From: Synaphobranchus kaupii
Lineage: Eukaryota; Chordata; Actinopteri; Anguilliformes; Synaphobranchidae
DNA: 64,000 bases
Assembly: GCA_029718625.1 (NCBI GenBank)
Contig: CM056376.1
Coordinates: 24,332,841-24,396,840, forward strand
Reading direction: 5' to 3'
Shown here: positions 12,284-22,599 of the stretch, one piece after another
Layout: every line of letters starts with the position of its first letter
Position numbering within the stretch: the stretch's first letter is position 1
The notes under the pieces: generated by a model
What the model was told of the DNA's origin: nothing
Seen by the model: the letters and a program-made list of their open reading frames with translations, nothing else
Databases searched by the model: none
Position numbers and translations under genes: made by a program

Positions 12284-13609
12284 TAGGGATGGGAATCGTT
12301 AGATTTTATTGATACCGATGCCATTATCGATTCCGCTTATCGATCCGATTCTTTATCGATTCCTTAAATATTATTTGCTCCCAGTTAAAAGACCAACTAT
12401 TACTATTGGGTGGTCATCTAAAATGGATTCAATGACACAATATTTATAAAGTATAAAGCATTCGTTTTTCATTCATATTTCTTAGTCATATCATGGAAAA
12501 TATTTATCTGCTATAGGCCTACACAAGTGGCAGAGCATCCAATAAAAGTCTGAATTGTATAATTCTGTAAATTGAAATGGCATTATAAATGTAATTTGGC
12601 TTGATCAATACGAGTGCTTAAACATATCAGACGTCAAAGAAAGTAAGATACACCAGAAAATAATGAAAAAGGATGCGAGAAGAGAGGATAAATTATCAGT
12701 TTAACTGATAAAAAAACATGGCTAAAATATTCTTGTTTAACCGCTGCTCTGTGATTTGGATATTTAGTAGTTTCATTCCCTAACGAAGATCGCAAACTTT
12801 AGAGTTAGTTACGCTCCTAGGCGTGTTTCATAAGCTGCACCGTAACGTTTGCGTTGGTTTCTGTATTAGTTTAAACTGTCACCATTCTCCCCTATCTCAT
12901 TTAGCCTATACATTTACATGGAAGAAAGATGAGATCTTTAATGTTACCTGAGGCAAGCTGGCTTCTCTTATTAGCTGAAGATGACGAAGATTGAAGATTA
13001 TCAATTAGCTAATTTAGGTTAGTTATTCGCTTTCCAAATCTAGGCTACTCATCTGTGCGTCTGTGCAATCGTTGTCAGATTAGTCTACCGCCAATCAGAA
13101 CTATAACCGCCAATTCAGAACTATAACAGATTTGTGGAGTGTGTGGACTTCCCTCGGGAGTCTATAACCAACTACAAGTGTAAAACTACAGTGTTTAGCA
13201 TGCAAATACACTGTAGTTTTACACTTGTAGTTGGTTATAGACTCCCGAGGGAAGTCCACACACTCCACAAATCTGTTATAGTTCTGAATAGTTTATCATT
13301 TCTGAAGACGGATCACAAAATGGAGCTTACGTGAACACAATTTCTATTGATTTTTAAATGACAGTAGCCTAGCAGTAGTATTAGTAGTATTAGTTTTTAA
13401 AAAATGACGTTTACATTTTATATTTTTAGACGGGGCGCCAAACTCTGCCTGCCGTCATGCGCTGACTGAATGAAAAACGACGCGCGCATGACGTGGCGTT
13501 GTTTTGCTATGCGTAGCTGTCGGGAATACTTGCTGGAATCGATAAGAGAATCTATAAGCTCGAAGGCGTACGATTCCGAGGAATCGGACAACTTGGAACC
13601 GATTCCAAG
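12284..13609. mobile_element. Non-autonomous hAT-like element
   Basis: Starts TAGGGATGGGAATCG and is dense at both ends with ATCGATTCC/GGAATCGAT-type motifs. TTGAGAC is duplicated at 12277-12283 and 13610-13616, and extending to 8 bp gives 7 of 8 matching. These points suggest a hAT-type insertion. The right end (CCGATTCCAAG) is eroded relative to the left. There is no transposase motif inside, and a perfect hairpin at 13114-13288 lies within it. Confidence 0.6.
13114..13288. repeat. Perfect 81-bp-arm inverted repeat
   Basis: Arms 13114-13194 and 13208-13288 are identical in reverse complement at all 81 positions and are separated by a 13-base loop (TTAGCATGCAAAT). The loop holds ATGCAAAT, the octamer motif recognised by POU-domain factors. 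Just upstream, CCGCCAATCAGAACTATA is followed by a near-identical copy, so the left edge also carries a short direct duplication. The lack of any mismatch implies a recent event such as a template-switch duplication. The reading frame across it is incidental. Confidence 0.95.
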
Positions 13610-13616
13610 TTGAGAC

Positions 13617-14339
13617 GTAGCATCATGTGAGCTGATGTGATTTGGCGCTTCTCGAGTTGTCTGCCCAAACTAGCTTCGCAAGCTTCGCATCCTTTCTGAT
13701 TGTGAAACACTGGACATGAACATAGTAATTATGAGACATTGTTCACATGCTAATAAATTATTGATATATTGTATTATACTTACACATATGTGTAGAAAGA
13801 TTAAAAAATAGTAGCAAAATCTATAGAGCAATAATTGGACTTGATCCTCAGGATTGAAGATTTTCCAGACGCATTTTCCAACCTTTAGAAATTAATAGTC
13901 CATTTTAAAACTGCAACCGAATGTAAAGAGTGTTGAGGAATAGATTTCCAAGCATTAACAGTAAATATGACTGAGAAGAAAGTAAGGGATAGTTTCTGAT
14001 CCTGAAACCACCATGATAAGCAGTCTTATGATTCATGAGAAGGTCTGTGTGTCTGTGTTTTAAAAACCCATTACACATGAAATCTCAGTAAATAGTATGA
14101 AAAGATTTTCCATGTCTCTTTTGTTTTGAAAAAATGTCTAGAAACTGCGATCCCCTCTTGGCAGGTACAGAGCGATAGTCCCCTGTTAGTATCATAGTGT
14201 ATGTGTGCACTGTGTGTCTGTGTGCGTGTGTTTGCTTACAAAATAATTCAAAATGGTGGAAAATCTAGATTTCAAAAAAAGTTTTTTTTTCTGGTGGAAA
14301 ATTTAGGTTTATGCAAGTTATAGGGCCTTCAGGCAAATA
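13617..14339. other. No gene recognised
   Basis: AT-rich unassigned DNA. It includes a duplicated GTGGAAAATCTAGATTT / GTGGAAAATTTAGGTTT pair at about 14254-14310, just before the Tc1-like element. Confidence 0.5.
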
Positions 14340-14882
14340 CACTGCCCGGCCAAAAAAAAAGTCGCACACTGTAATATTTTGTTGGACCGCCTTTAGCTTT
14401 GATTATGGCGCGCATTCGTTGTGGCATTGTTTCGACAACCTTATGCAACATCACAACATTTATTTCCGTCCAGACTTGCATAAATTTTTGGCCGAGATCT
14501 TGTATTGACGACGGGAGAGTCGAACCACTCCGTGAAGTCTTCTCCAGCACATCCCAAAGACTTTCAATGGGGTTAAGGTCAGGACTCTGGTGGTGAATTA
14601 ATGTGTGAAAATGATTCCTCATGCTCCCTGAACCACTCTTTCACAATTTGAGCCCGATGAATCTTGGCATTGTCGTCCTGGAATATGCCCATTGATGGGA
14701 TAACCTGGTCATTCAGTACATTCAGGTACTCAGCTGACTTCATTTTATTGCTGCATAACATTGCTGAGCCTAGACCTGACCAATTGAAGCAACCCCAGAT
14801 CATAACACTGCCTCCAGAGGCTTGTACAGTGGGCACTATGCATGACTGGTGCAACTGCGACTTTTTTTTTGGCCAGGCAGTG
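14340..14882 (-). mobile_element. Internally deleted Tc1-like transposon
   Basis: A 543-bp unit inserted at TA (14338-14339 and 14883-14884). The ~27-bp inverted ends begin CACTGCCCGGCC, run through an A9 tract and finish GTCGCA, with one mismatch between sides. The interior on the minus strand encodes the C-terminal half of a Tc1-type transposase, so the 5' half of the gene has been lost. It is non-autonomous. Confidence 0.92.
14395..14850 (-). pseudogene. Tc1-like transposase, C-terminal remnant
   Basis: Two minus-strand frames together show the family signatures. [10 protein letters not shown] and [11 protein letters not shown] (second catalytic aspartate region) lie in the upstream frame, ending near 14579. 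[15 protein letters not shown] (third catalytic acidic residue within the DLNPIE motif) lies in the downstream frame from about 14620 to 14395. A frameshift near 14580-14620 separates them. The DNA-binding paired-like N-terminal domain and first catalytic aspartate are absent. It cannot encode an active enzyme. Confidence 0.88.
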
Positions 14883-14884
14883 TA

Positions 14885-15087
14885 TCTTCCACATAAGGGG
14901 AGGATTCCAGGAAAAAATGGCAATAACATAAGTTATGGCCTTTGGAAGTTTACATTTTCAATATTCTGCTATAGCACCAAAATGTGGTTAATAGACATCA
15001 TGTCAGACACCGTACTCTCCAAGTTTAGTGAGTATTAAACTATTCATTTATATGTTTTATAACCATTTTTGGTATGCTTGTGCCAAT

Positions 15088-15121
<34 letters not shown>

Positions 15122-15740
15122 TGGCAAAAATAGCTTTACAGGGGTATAGTAACTATAAATAATAGAATGGTTTACATATCACATAACTCATTTCAGGACA
15201 TAAGAGAGATTTAAACACAAAAACATTTCTTCCCAAAAATCCTTCCTGAAGGGAAAAAATACGCTTGTCTCCAGACAATGGAGTCTTTATCTACAGCACT
15301 AGAAACTAAAATGGATTCTACTGCTTATTTTGTACTTTTCTATAGACGTATTCCTCAATTTTATTTATTTATTTTTTTCAAATCTCTTATTTTTTCCTGA
15401 AATGGTCTCAGCAATCCCCATCAAACGTGTGCTAAGCTTTTATCTCCCCACTGCTAAGAATCCACACATCATACAGCTCACATCTGTGTAATTCCAAGTG
15501 TTCTCTCGGGGAATAATAAATATTTTATTTTTATGATTTTCTGCACCTTTCTTTAACATTTTTGGCAGTTTTGCAGAAATCCCATTGTCCCCTGGAAATT
15601 CATGGCAGTGCTCTCTACTGAATGCTTCTTAGACAGTAATTCTTTTCACTTTGCAATCCACCAGCGGGGCTGCGCAGGTCTGCACTGGTGTGTACTTTTC
15701 ACACTTCCTGCCAGCACATGCTGAATACAGGCACCTGATA
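14885..15740. other. No gene; AAT microsatellite
   Basis: Unassigned AT-rich sequence with a perfect (AAT)n run at about 15087-15121. No coding motif was found. Confidence 0.6.
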
Positions 15741-15748
15741 CAATAGAG

Positions 15749-15927
15749 CAGAGGTCACAAAGTAAAAGTCCTGCCATGTGTTTCTTCCACACATTAACTC
15801 AGCCAGTTGCACTAAGCACTTCACTAATTAGTGCTACCTTAGAAATGCGCTAATCAGAAAATTCAGGCGATTGGAACAAAATACTGGGGAGGACTTTTAC
15901 TTTCTGAACCTGGATTTTCCACATCTG
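15749..15927. mobile_element. hAT-like MITE, copy B, with 8-bp target duplication
   Basis: A 179-bp non-coding unit flanked by a perfect 8-bp duplication, CAATAGAG, at 15741-15748 and 15928-15935. The ends are CAGAGGT and, in reverse complement, CAGATGT; AAAGTAAAAGTCCT occurs inverted near both ends. It shares internal sequence with the copy at 6078-6271. The perfect 8-bp duplication supports hAT transposition and a fairly recent insertion. Confidence 0.85.
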
Positions 15928-15935
15928 CAATAGAG

Positions 15936-16529
15936 AGTTTGCTCATTACACTGAGATAAGCTGAGATAAAAAATACACTGCCTAATGTGGCGCTCCCTCC
16001 CTGGGTGGTACAGTCAACAATGTATCACCGTCATGGATGGCGCTACACCGGGGCAAGGTGTAGCCCCATCACAAATCTGCTTTACCAGGTTTAGCACCCC
16101 CCCCCCCCCCCCCCAGAATAAAAAAAAAAATTGTATAATTATAATAAAGGAATATATAAAAAGTAAATCAACAATTATAATACCTTTCCCATATTCACCC
16201 TGGCTACGCAGCATGTGTAGGATACGCTATGCATGAAGTACGAGTGTGGGGGGTGTGTGTGTAGGGAGCTCATGCAAATGACAAAATAACGATTTCTAAT
16301 GTTAGCTAACCTTAGCACCCGCCCATGCATTGACCTAGCCCACCCAGGGAGAGAAAAGTTCCTGGTGCTGTCACTGATCACCGTGCAGGGCTCACAGCCA
16401 TAGTCGGCACCGTCATGGTCAGGAATTGATTCCAGGCCAAGGAGCCTGTCACTGAACCAAGGACTAGTACTTTGGATGCAACATCCGGTTGGCCTGTAAA
16501 CAACTAATTAGAATCGATGCTGACAATAT
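15936..16529. other. No gene; poly-C/poly-A tract
   Basis: Contains an unusual C run (about 16097-16114) followed closely by an A run (16121-16130). Sequence with CTCCCTCCCTGGGTGG (about 15990) and its complement-like CCACCCAGGGAGAG (about 16341) brackets it, so this may be the remains of another inverted-repeat element. No coding motif was found. Confidence 0.45.
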
Positions 16530-16575
16530 CGATCTGACATCACAATGACCTTTAGCTCACACCCAGTGCTCTACC
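16530..16575 (+). repeat. Detached partial unit of the 58-bp tandem array
   Basis: This segment (TGACATCACAATGACC.. to ..GTGCTCTACC) matches the 58-bp repeat that forms the array at 21802-22154. It stops exactly where the composite insertion at 16576 starts. The simplest reading is that the array was once continuous and was split by the insertion. Confidence 0.8.
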
Positions 16576-17314
16576 CATAGACTGTATAAAAATATGGACA
16601 AAGCCACTGTGACGTCACCCATTGCCTTTCCACGGCCTCGTAAAAACTAATGCTGTGTCTCAATTGCGAGGCTGCGACCCATTATGAAGACTCCTTGAAA
16701 TGCGGCCTCGAAATGCAGCCTACTTTTGGCCGATTTTGAAGGATACATCGGTGTATCCTTCGCAGCCTTAGATATCCCACAATTCTTTGCGCATTTTGCC
16801 CGAAAGACAGTTGATACGGAAAATGGCTGACGAGAGCAGCGATCTGGTGTTTAAATGTAAATTTGTGTAAACTTTTTTAAAATTTTAGCTATCGGTAATC
16901 ATGTCGTTACCTGTTGGCTAAAACGTATATTACCTCGAATAAATTCTCCATTTTTATATTTCAGTATTTTTTTTAAATTTTACTTGCGGTTTTATGAATG
17001 TCACAGTTTAAGGACAGGGATATTGTGTCAGTAATTTTGTGCCAGAAACTTTGGATGGGTGGGCAGAGTCAGGTAGCATGAAAGTAATTATCTGGGGTGT
17101 CTAGTGTGCAATGTGAGCAAATGTCTGTGTCTGTTAGTGCCATTTTGTACATTTTGTGCTGGGTGATATGTGCTCTATGGTTTACCTTAAACTGAATTAG
17201 TTGGTGTTGTTAGTCATAGTGAATGTGTTCCTGCATATTTATGTCCAAAAGTCGGCGTTGGGAGAGATTGCTAAATCTTGTTCCCATTGTTCTCATTGGT
17301 CCCATTTTTCCGGG

Positions 17315-18766
17315 TTAATAATTTATAAAATTTGGAAAGCATTTTCTTAGTTGTAATTTTTCTTCAATTAATGGGGGTGGGCGTAAATCATTCTGTGATA
17401 TGTTGATTTTAGATTTGAGGACGGATTTTAACTGTAGGTATTGGAGATATTGTTCTCTCCCGACGCCGTACCTCTGGACCAGGTCTTTGAAAGTTATAAG
17501 AGTGTTGTCTAAGAAAATGTGATGAAGATGTGTGATACCTTTTTGTTTCCATGTGGTGAAGTTAAGTGGAGATTTATTTATCTGAAAATTAGGATTGTGC
17601 CAAATTGGGGTATTTTTGCAGGGTGATAGAGTAGTATTTGTGATTTTGGTGATTTTCCACCAAGCTGTCAGGGTTGTAGAGATTACTGTATTTAGAAAGC
17701 AACTGTGGTGTTTTATGGCAGTGCCGAAGAATGGTAGATCTGATATTGAAATTTCCTTGCATGTTTCCTGTTCTATTTCTTTCCAGGTGTTATCTTGTTG
17801 GTTATGGTGAATCCATTTGTAGATGTATTGAAATTGGTTGGCTAGATAATAATATTGAAGTAAAATTGAATAATTGAAGTTGGGTGCTTCAAGTCCTCCT
17901 TCATCTTTGTTCTTTTGTAATGTGGTTAGTTTGATTCTTGGTTTCTTGTTTTTCCAGTAGAATTTATTGGTTATTGAATCCAGAGAGTTAAGCCAATTGG
18001 AGGTGGGTTTGGTGGGAATCATGGTGAAAAGATAATTGACTTTTGGAAGGATTGACATTTTTACCGTTGTTATTCTGCCTAGTAGGGAAAGAGGAAGATT
18101 CATCCAGCGGAGTAGATCATCTTCTATAGTTTTAATTAATGGGGTGAAGTTGAGATGGAATAACTCTGACAGCTTGGGTGAAATGTTAATACCTAAATAT
18201 CTAATGTTCCCAGTGGAGAAGGGGAGGGATGTTTTTTGGGTTGCGACATTCCAACTGTCTTCATCTAAGGGTAGAATGGTAGATTTAGTCCAGTTTATGG
18301 AGTAGTTGGACACTTTTGAGAATGTATTTATGAGTTTGATGACTTCCTGTAGCGAGTTTGTTGGTTCTTGCAAGTATAACAACACATCATCTGCATAAAG
18401 GCTGATCTTGTGGTGAGTATTGTGGGTTATGATTCCCTTAATGTTTTGGTTCTGTCTGATTGCTGCTGCGAGGGGTTCGATAAATATGGCGAATAGGGAG
18501 GGAGAGAGTGGACATCCTTGCCTGGTCCCCCTGTGTAAAGTGAAACTTTGTGATGTGATTCCATTAGTAGTGACTGTGGCCATAGGTGAGGTGTATAATA
18601 TCCTTATCCAATGAATAAATGATTCTCCGAAACCAAATTTTTGTAATGTTGCAAACAGAAATTCCCAGTTAACCTTGTCGAAAGCTTTTTCTGCATCTAA
18701 TGAGGTAATTATTGTTTTTAGGTTGTTTTGTTTTGTTAGATTCATTACATTGAATAATCTGCGCAT
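17315..18766 (-). pseudogene. L1 ORF2 fragment: reverse transcriptase and downstream region
   Basis: This 483-residue frame holds the core of a LINE reverse transcriptase. LDAEKAFDKVNW carries the first catalytic aspartate, TRQGCPLSPSLFA is the motif B region, and YADDVLLYL holds the catalytic YADD pair. RYLGINISPKL and the tryptophan-rich thumb/connection region follow. After its stop at 17315, similarity continues out of frame (for example ISPNADFW at about 17250), so the native protein was longer. Upstream, the stop at 18836 interrupts the same protein before the HPDQTGFIKGR motif. The segment is intact for its core motifs but is not a complete ORF2. Confidence 0.92.
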
Positions 18767-18835
18767 GTTATTTGATGAGTGTCGTCCTTTGATGAAACCG
18801 GTTTGGTCTGGATGAATTATGATTGGGGTGATGGT

Positions 18836-19039
18836 TTAAATTCTAGTGGCTAATGCTTTGCTGATTATCTTGACATCTGTGTTGATGAGTGATAGGGGCT
18901 GGTAGTTAGAGGGTATGGTTGGGTCTTTGTCAGGCTTAAGTAGTACTGAGATAAGGGCTGTATTCATATGAGTTGGGATTTTGGAGTTGTGTTTATTTCG
19001 AGCGTCATTCTTATGAATAGTGGAGATATGGTATTCCAA
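18836..19039 (-). pseudogene. L1 ORF2 fragment after a frameshift
   Basis: Continues the reverse transcriptase N-terminal region: LISVLLKPDKDPTIPSNYQP and SLINTDVKIISKALATRI match the conserved segment that follows the APGPDGF motif. It overlaps the end of the upstream frame by about 75 bases, which places a one- or two-base frameshift near 18970-19040. It ends in TAA at 18836, just before the next motif block in the same frame. Confidence 0.85.
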
Positions 19040-19785
19040 AAGTGTTTGAAGAATTCGGCGGGGAAACCATCAGGTCCTGGTGCTTTACTATTAGGCATCT
19101 GATTTAGTGCTTTGTGGAATTCATTCAGTGTCAATGGTTTATCCAGTACTTCTGCATGTTCTTTGGATAGTTGTGGTAGGGTTATGTTAGTTAGAAATGA
19201 GTTGATGTCTACTGATGTAGGTTCATGGTCTGAACTGTATAGTTTGTTGTAGAATGTCTGGAAAGTACTATTTATGTCCTGTGGTGTTACCATGATCTTC
19301 CCCGCTGAGTCCTTTATGACCGGGATTATTGACTTTTCTTTATTTCGTTTTAGTTGGTTTGCCAGATATTTTCCTGATTTGTTGTTGTGTTCAAAGTGTT
19401 CTTGTCTGAGTCTCTGTATTAGAAATTGTGTTTTATCATTTAAGATTTCATTAAGTTGAACTTGTAATTTACTCAGTTCAGTTTGTGTTTTTTCCTTGGG
19501 ATCATTAGCATAAGCATCACTTAGGTCTTTGATTTTTTGTTCTAGGTATTTTTCGACTTGTTGATCTCTTTTTTTTTTGTATGTTGAGTATGATATAATT
19601 TTGCCCCTCAGTACTACTTTACTTGTTTCCCATAGTAATGTGGGTGAGATTTCCGGAGAATCGTTTATTTCCATGAAGGAGGCCCACTCTTTATTGAAAT
19701 ATGAGTCAAAGTCAGCAACTTTAGTCTTTTTTGCCTGTGAGCCAGCTCCTCGAATGTTCCAGGTAAGGAATTTATAAGAAGACAT
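18964..19785 (-). pseudogene. L1 ORF2 5' part with internal endonuclease deletion
   Basis: The start is typical of an L1 apurinic/apyrimidinic-type endonuclease (LTWNIRGAG at residues 7-15). The sequence then passes directly to the region that normally lies after the endonuclease (FNKEWASFMEIND, about residue 30) and on to a basic coiled linker. The reverse transcriptase entry motif SKAPGPDGFPAEFF is at about residues 233-246. Roughly 200 residues of endonuclease, with its catalytic residues, are missing while the reading frame is kept. The frame is lost near 18990. Confidence 0.85.
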
Positions 19786-20590
19786 TTTTATGAATTAAAT
19801 CTGACTGTACATTAATCCAATATGAGTTATTATGAGTGTGTGTGTGTGTGCGTGCGTACATATATTCAATGATGTAAGGGAAGTGGTTTTTATGTATTGT
19901 GATTTTGGTGACGTGATTAAATGAGGAAAAAACAAAACAAAAAACCAACCAACACGCAGACGAAGACACACAAAAAACATATACAGCACATAAAACGTCA
20001 ATGGTCCCAAATTGCACTTCTTTGGACATGACATTGGCCGTATGTCCCATAAAAATATAATTATTAGAAATAATAAGAAAAATAAATAAATAAATTACCC
20101 AAAAACAAGATAAACAAAACCTGCATAGTAATTGTCAAAAATAACACCAAAGAAAGAAAATAATTAAGAGAAAAAAGAAATAATTGGCCCGCTCATCATA
20201 ATATCCTTATTGTTATTTTCTATCAAAAATAAAACAAGAGTAAAGGTAAAACAGTAATACTAATAACAATGTAAATGTTTTATTTTTTTTTGTTATCCGT
20301 ACTACACCGTTATCATAGCGGTCATAGCCTCCATCAAACTCGTAGCCTACGGCACCCCTTTTACTATTCTCGAACCTTTCATTCCCCATATTAGCCGGTG
20401 TCTTTAGGGTTATTATTATTATGATTATTATTAATTCCGTCTTCCTTCCTGTATCCCAAGTTAATTATTGACAGGACATAGGGAATAAAATAAATTAAAG
20501 GGAATAAAGAAATGAGGACGGGATGCTATAGAAATAGCCTGGCTACCGTAGCGGAGGAGAACGAAGAAAACCGAGTCGCTTCCAGTTTAA
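19786..20590 (-). other. AT-rich spacer between L1 ORF1 and ORF2
   Basis: About 0.8 kb with no convincing coding motif. It contains a GT/CA microsatellite (about 19836-19856), A-rich blocks and TTATTATTATGATTATTATTA. This is longer than a usual inter-ORF gap, so extra DNA may have inserted here. Confidence 0.5.
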
Positions 20591-21331
20591 CTAGTACAGC
20601 CAAGGTGTAATTGCGGCGTCTCTGTACAACTGGTCATTTATATATAACCTATCAACAGATAGTCGCACTTTTAGCTTTTTCTCCCGGTTCTCGCGCATTA
20701 TTGGAAAGAGCTTTCTTCTCCTTTCGATGATCTCTGCAGGGTATTGGTCGTTTATAGAGAAGGGTTTGTTCTTAAGTTCCCTGCCTCTCTCCAACACGGC
20801 CACTTTAGTTTTATAGTGCGTGAATTTGGCCACTATCGGTCGGGGCTTGCCCGTGGCCTGTTTGCCAAAATGGTGCACTCTCTCGAAGCGGACCTCTGCG
20901 ACTTGTTCGCTCGTCATGTTCAACTCCTCCTTCATGAATCGTTTAACTTTATTTTCAGTTTCAGTGTAACTTTCTTTATTATCTTCCTTTAGTCCCATGA
21001 GCACCATATTATTTCTCATACTCCTACACTTTAAACTAAGGAGCTCGTTATGAATGTGTGTGTTATCTTTTTTCAGTTTGTCAGTTGTTTTAATCAGCGC
21101 CTCGACTGTTGTCTTTAAGGTTTTATTTTCCTTCTGAAGCTCTTGAATTAGCTCATTGTTCATGCCAACGGCGTTTTTCAGGTGAATAATGTCTTTACTT
21201 ACCGCAGCAAGGTCATTAACCACCCTCTCCAACAAATCCAGTATTTTTTTTCGTAGTAGACACATCATAGCTTGCTCCAACCAAAATGAATATGTGATGA
21301 CAAACATGTTGAAGATGAGCGGGTAAGGCAC
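20591..21331 (-). CDS. L1 ORF1 protein, apparently uninterrupted
   Basis: A 246-residue frame with the layout of L1 ORF1 RNA-binding chaperones (Transposase_22 family). A heptad-rich coiled coil spans about residues 28-105 (KENKTLKTTVEALIKTTDKL). An RRM-like domain follows, containing RSMRNNMVLMGL, and then EVRFERVHHFG and KPRPIVAKF, which are typical of the family. A basic C-terminal domain with RRKLFPIMR closes the protein. The first methionines may not be native: the stretch before residue 28 is hydrophobic and lacks similarity, so the 5' end may be altered. ORF1 protein coats L1 RNA as trimers. It looks open here while ORF2 downstream is broken. Confidence 0.82.
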   Translation of the reverse strand: MPYPLIFNMFVITYSFWLEQAMMCLLRKKILDLLERVVNDLAAVSKDIIHLKNAVGMNNELIQELQKENKTLKTTVEALIKTTDKLKKDNTHIHNELLSLKCRSMRNNMVLMGLKEDNKESYTETENKVKRFMKEELNMTSEQVAEVRFERVHHFGKQATGKPRPIVAKFTHYKTKVAVLERGRELKNKPFSINDQYPAEIIERRRKLFPIMRENREKKLKVRLSVDRLYINDQLYRDAAITPWLY

Positions 21332-21451
21332 TCAATTTATTATGCTACTAACTGCGTCCACAAAACAACAGCTTGTTCACGGTAGGCTACTAAGGAATGT
21401 TCTCCATCGACTTCCACTCAAAAATACAGGCGTGCCTCCCTGTCCCAAGCA

Positions 21452-21801
21452 TAGACTGTATAAAAATAGGTCCCGCCCCTCCGAGTGAGGGCAGTGAGAA
21501 CCATATAGAACCAATCTATGCCAGTGATCCCAGGACTCAACCTGTCCAAACGACACAATATTTTTAAAAATCAGCACATGCACAGGCATTAGATGAAGGA
21601 AAGGCACCTATTGCAATTACATTTTTTTGTGTAAAAAAATTATTGACTGAGTATTTTGACCACATTGCTGCCATTGACTTACATGGGGAAAGACCTATAC
21701 TGGAGCCAACCGCAGTGGCGCTAGTGAGCAACGGCACAATGGCCGCTCCCAGCCCAACCAGGAAGTGAGCTTCAAAATGAAAGCCCAGTCTTGGCCCCTT
21801 G
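21452..21801. mobile_element. Element with CATAGACTG end
   Basis: Begins CATAGACTGTATAAAAATAGG at about 21451 and ends ..CTTGGCCCCTTG, directly against the 58-bp array. It contains CATTGACTTACATGGGGAAAG and GGAGCCAACCGCAGTGGC. I associate these patterns with a common dispersed fish repeat but cannot name it. It is non-coding. The same 5' end occurs at 16576 and, as a 19-bp insertion, at 50018-50036. Confidence 0.5.
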
Positions 21802-22154
21802 GCTCTACCCCAGAGAGACTGTGATGTGACATCACAATGACCCTTAGCTCACACCCAGCGCTCTACCCCAGAGTGACTGTGATGTGACATCACAATGACC
21901 CTTAGCTCACACCCAGTGCTCTACCCCAGAGTGACTGTGATGTGACATCACAATGACCCTTAGCTCACACCCAGTGCTCTACCCCAGAGAGACTGCGATG
22001 TGACATCACAATGACCCTTAGCTCACACCCAGTGCTCTACCCCAGAGTGAATGTGATGTGACATCACAATGACCCTTAGCTCACACCCAGTGCTCTACCC
22101 CAGAGAGCCTGTGATGTGACATCACAATGACCCTTAGCTCACACCCAGTGCTCT
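21802..22154 (+). repeat. 58-bp tandem array, six units
   Basis: Units start at 21813, 21871, 21929, 21987, 22045 and 22103, with few differences. Each contains GTGATGTGACATCAC, a 15-base palindrome (7+1+7), then AATGACCCTTAGCTCACACC and GCTCTACCCCAGAG. One partial unit is found at 16530-16575 on the other side of the composite insertion. Confidence 0.93.
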
Positions 22155-22599
22155 ACTGATAACATAAAGGATATACCTCAGAGAGACTGTGATGACAGTG
22201 GCTTTATTCAATTTAAGGAAACTCTCATTGGTAGTTAATAATTTTGATGGAAACACATATCTGAAATAGAGATTACAGAACTGATATTTGAAACAGAATA
22301 CATTTTCCCCTAAATAATCTAAAATATCTCAGAGTAGATACAACCTAAATGGTTTCTGACTATATCACCAGAATCCTAGAAGTGCCTATTCCATACATGA
22401 TACTGTTTGAGCCGAAGCCCTTGAAAACCTTGATCCTACATTGGTGTCAGCAGTGGAGGTGGGGCCTTGATGGACAGGGTGGTGCCTCATGAGGACGGCA
22501 GGCTGTGAGTGGCATGCGAGCATGAGGACACACTCTGTGGGAAGATGGGAAGTAGTGTAGTATTACAGCGAGCCAAGGGGGCGGTCTAACTGCTCATCC

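Larger units (their letters stand above)
16985..21331 (-). mobile_element. L1-clade LINE, decayed
   Basis: A non-LTR retrotransposon read on the minus strand: ORF1 at 21331-20591, an AT-rich spacer of about 0.8 kb, then ORF2 from 19785 down to about 16985. ORF2 has lost most of the endonuclease domain and carries a frameshift and stop codons. The coding similarity fades at about 16985 without a poly-A tail, so the 3' end is missing or replaced. L1 elements normally act in cis by target-primed reverse transcription; this copy could not. Confidence 0.9.
16576..21801. mobile_element. 5.2-kb composite insertion into a tandem array
   Basis: The left end is CATAGACTGTATAAAAATA. GCTCTACC occurs immediately before it (16568-16575) and immediately after the right end (21802-21809), which would be an 8-bp target duplication. 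Because every unit of the 58-bp array contains GCTCTACC, the duplication could also be a register match. Inside are a segment with an AAGGATACA..TGTATCCTT hairpin (about 16738-16761), a decayed L1 and a second element beginning CATAGACTGTATAAAAATA at 21452. It is therefore a nest of several insertions rather than one element. Confidence 0.6.

Noticed and set aside
17595..18614. Plus-strand frames of 64-89 codons across the L1
   Set aside because: These are antisense shadows of the reverse transcriptase frame on the minus strand.
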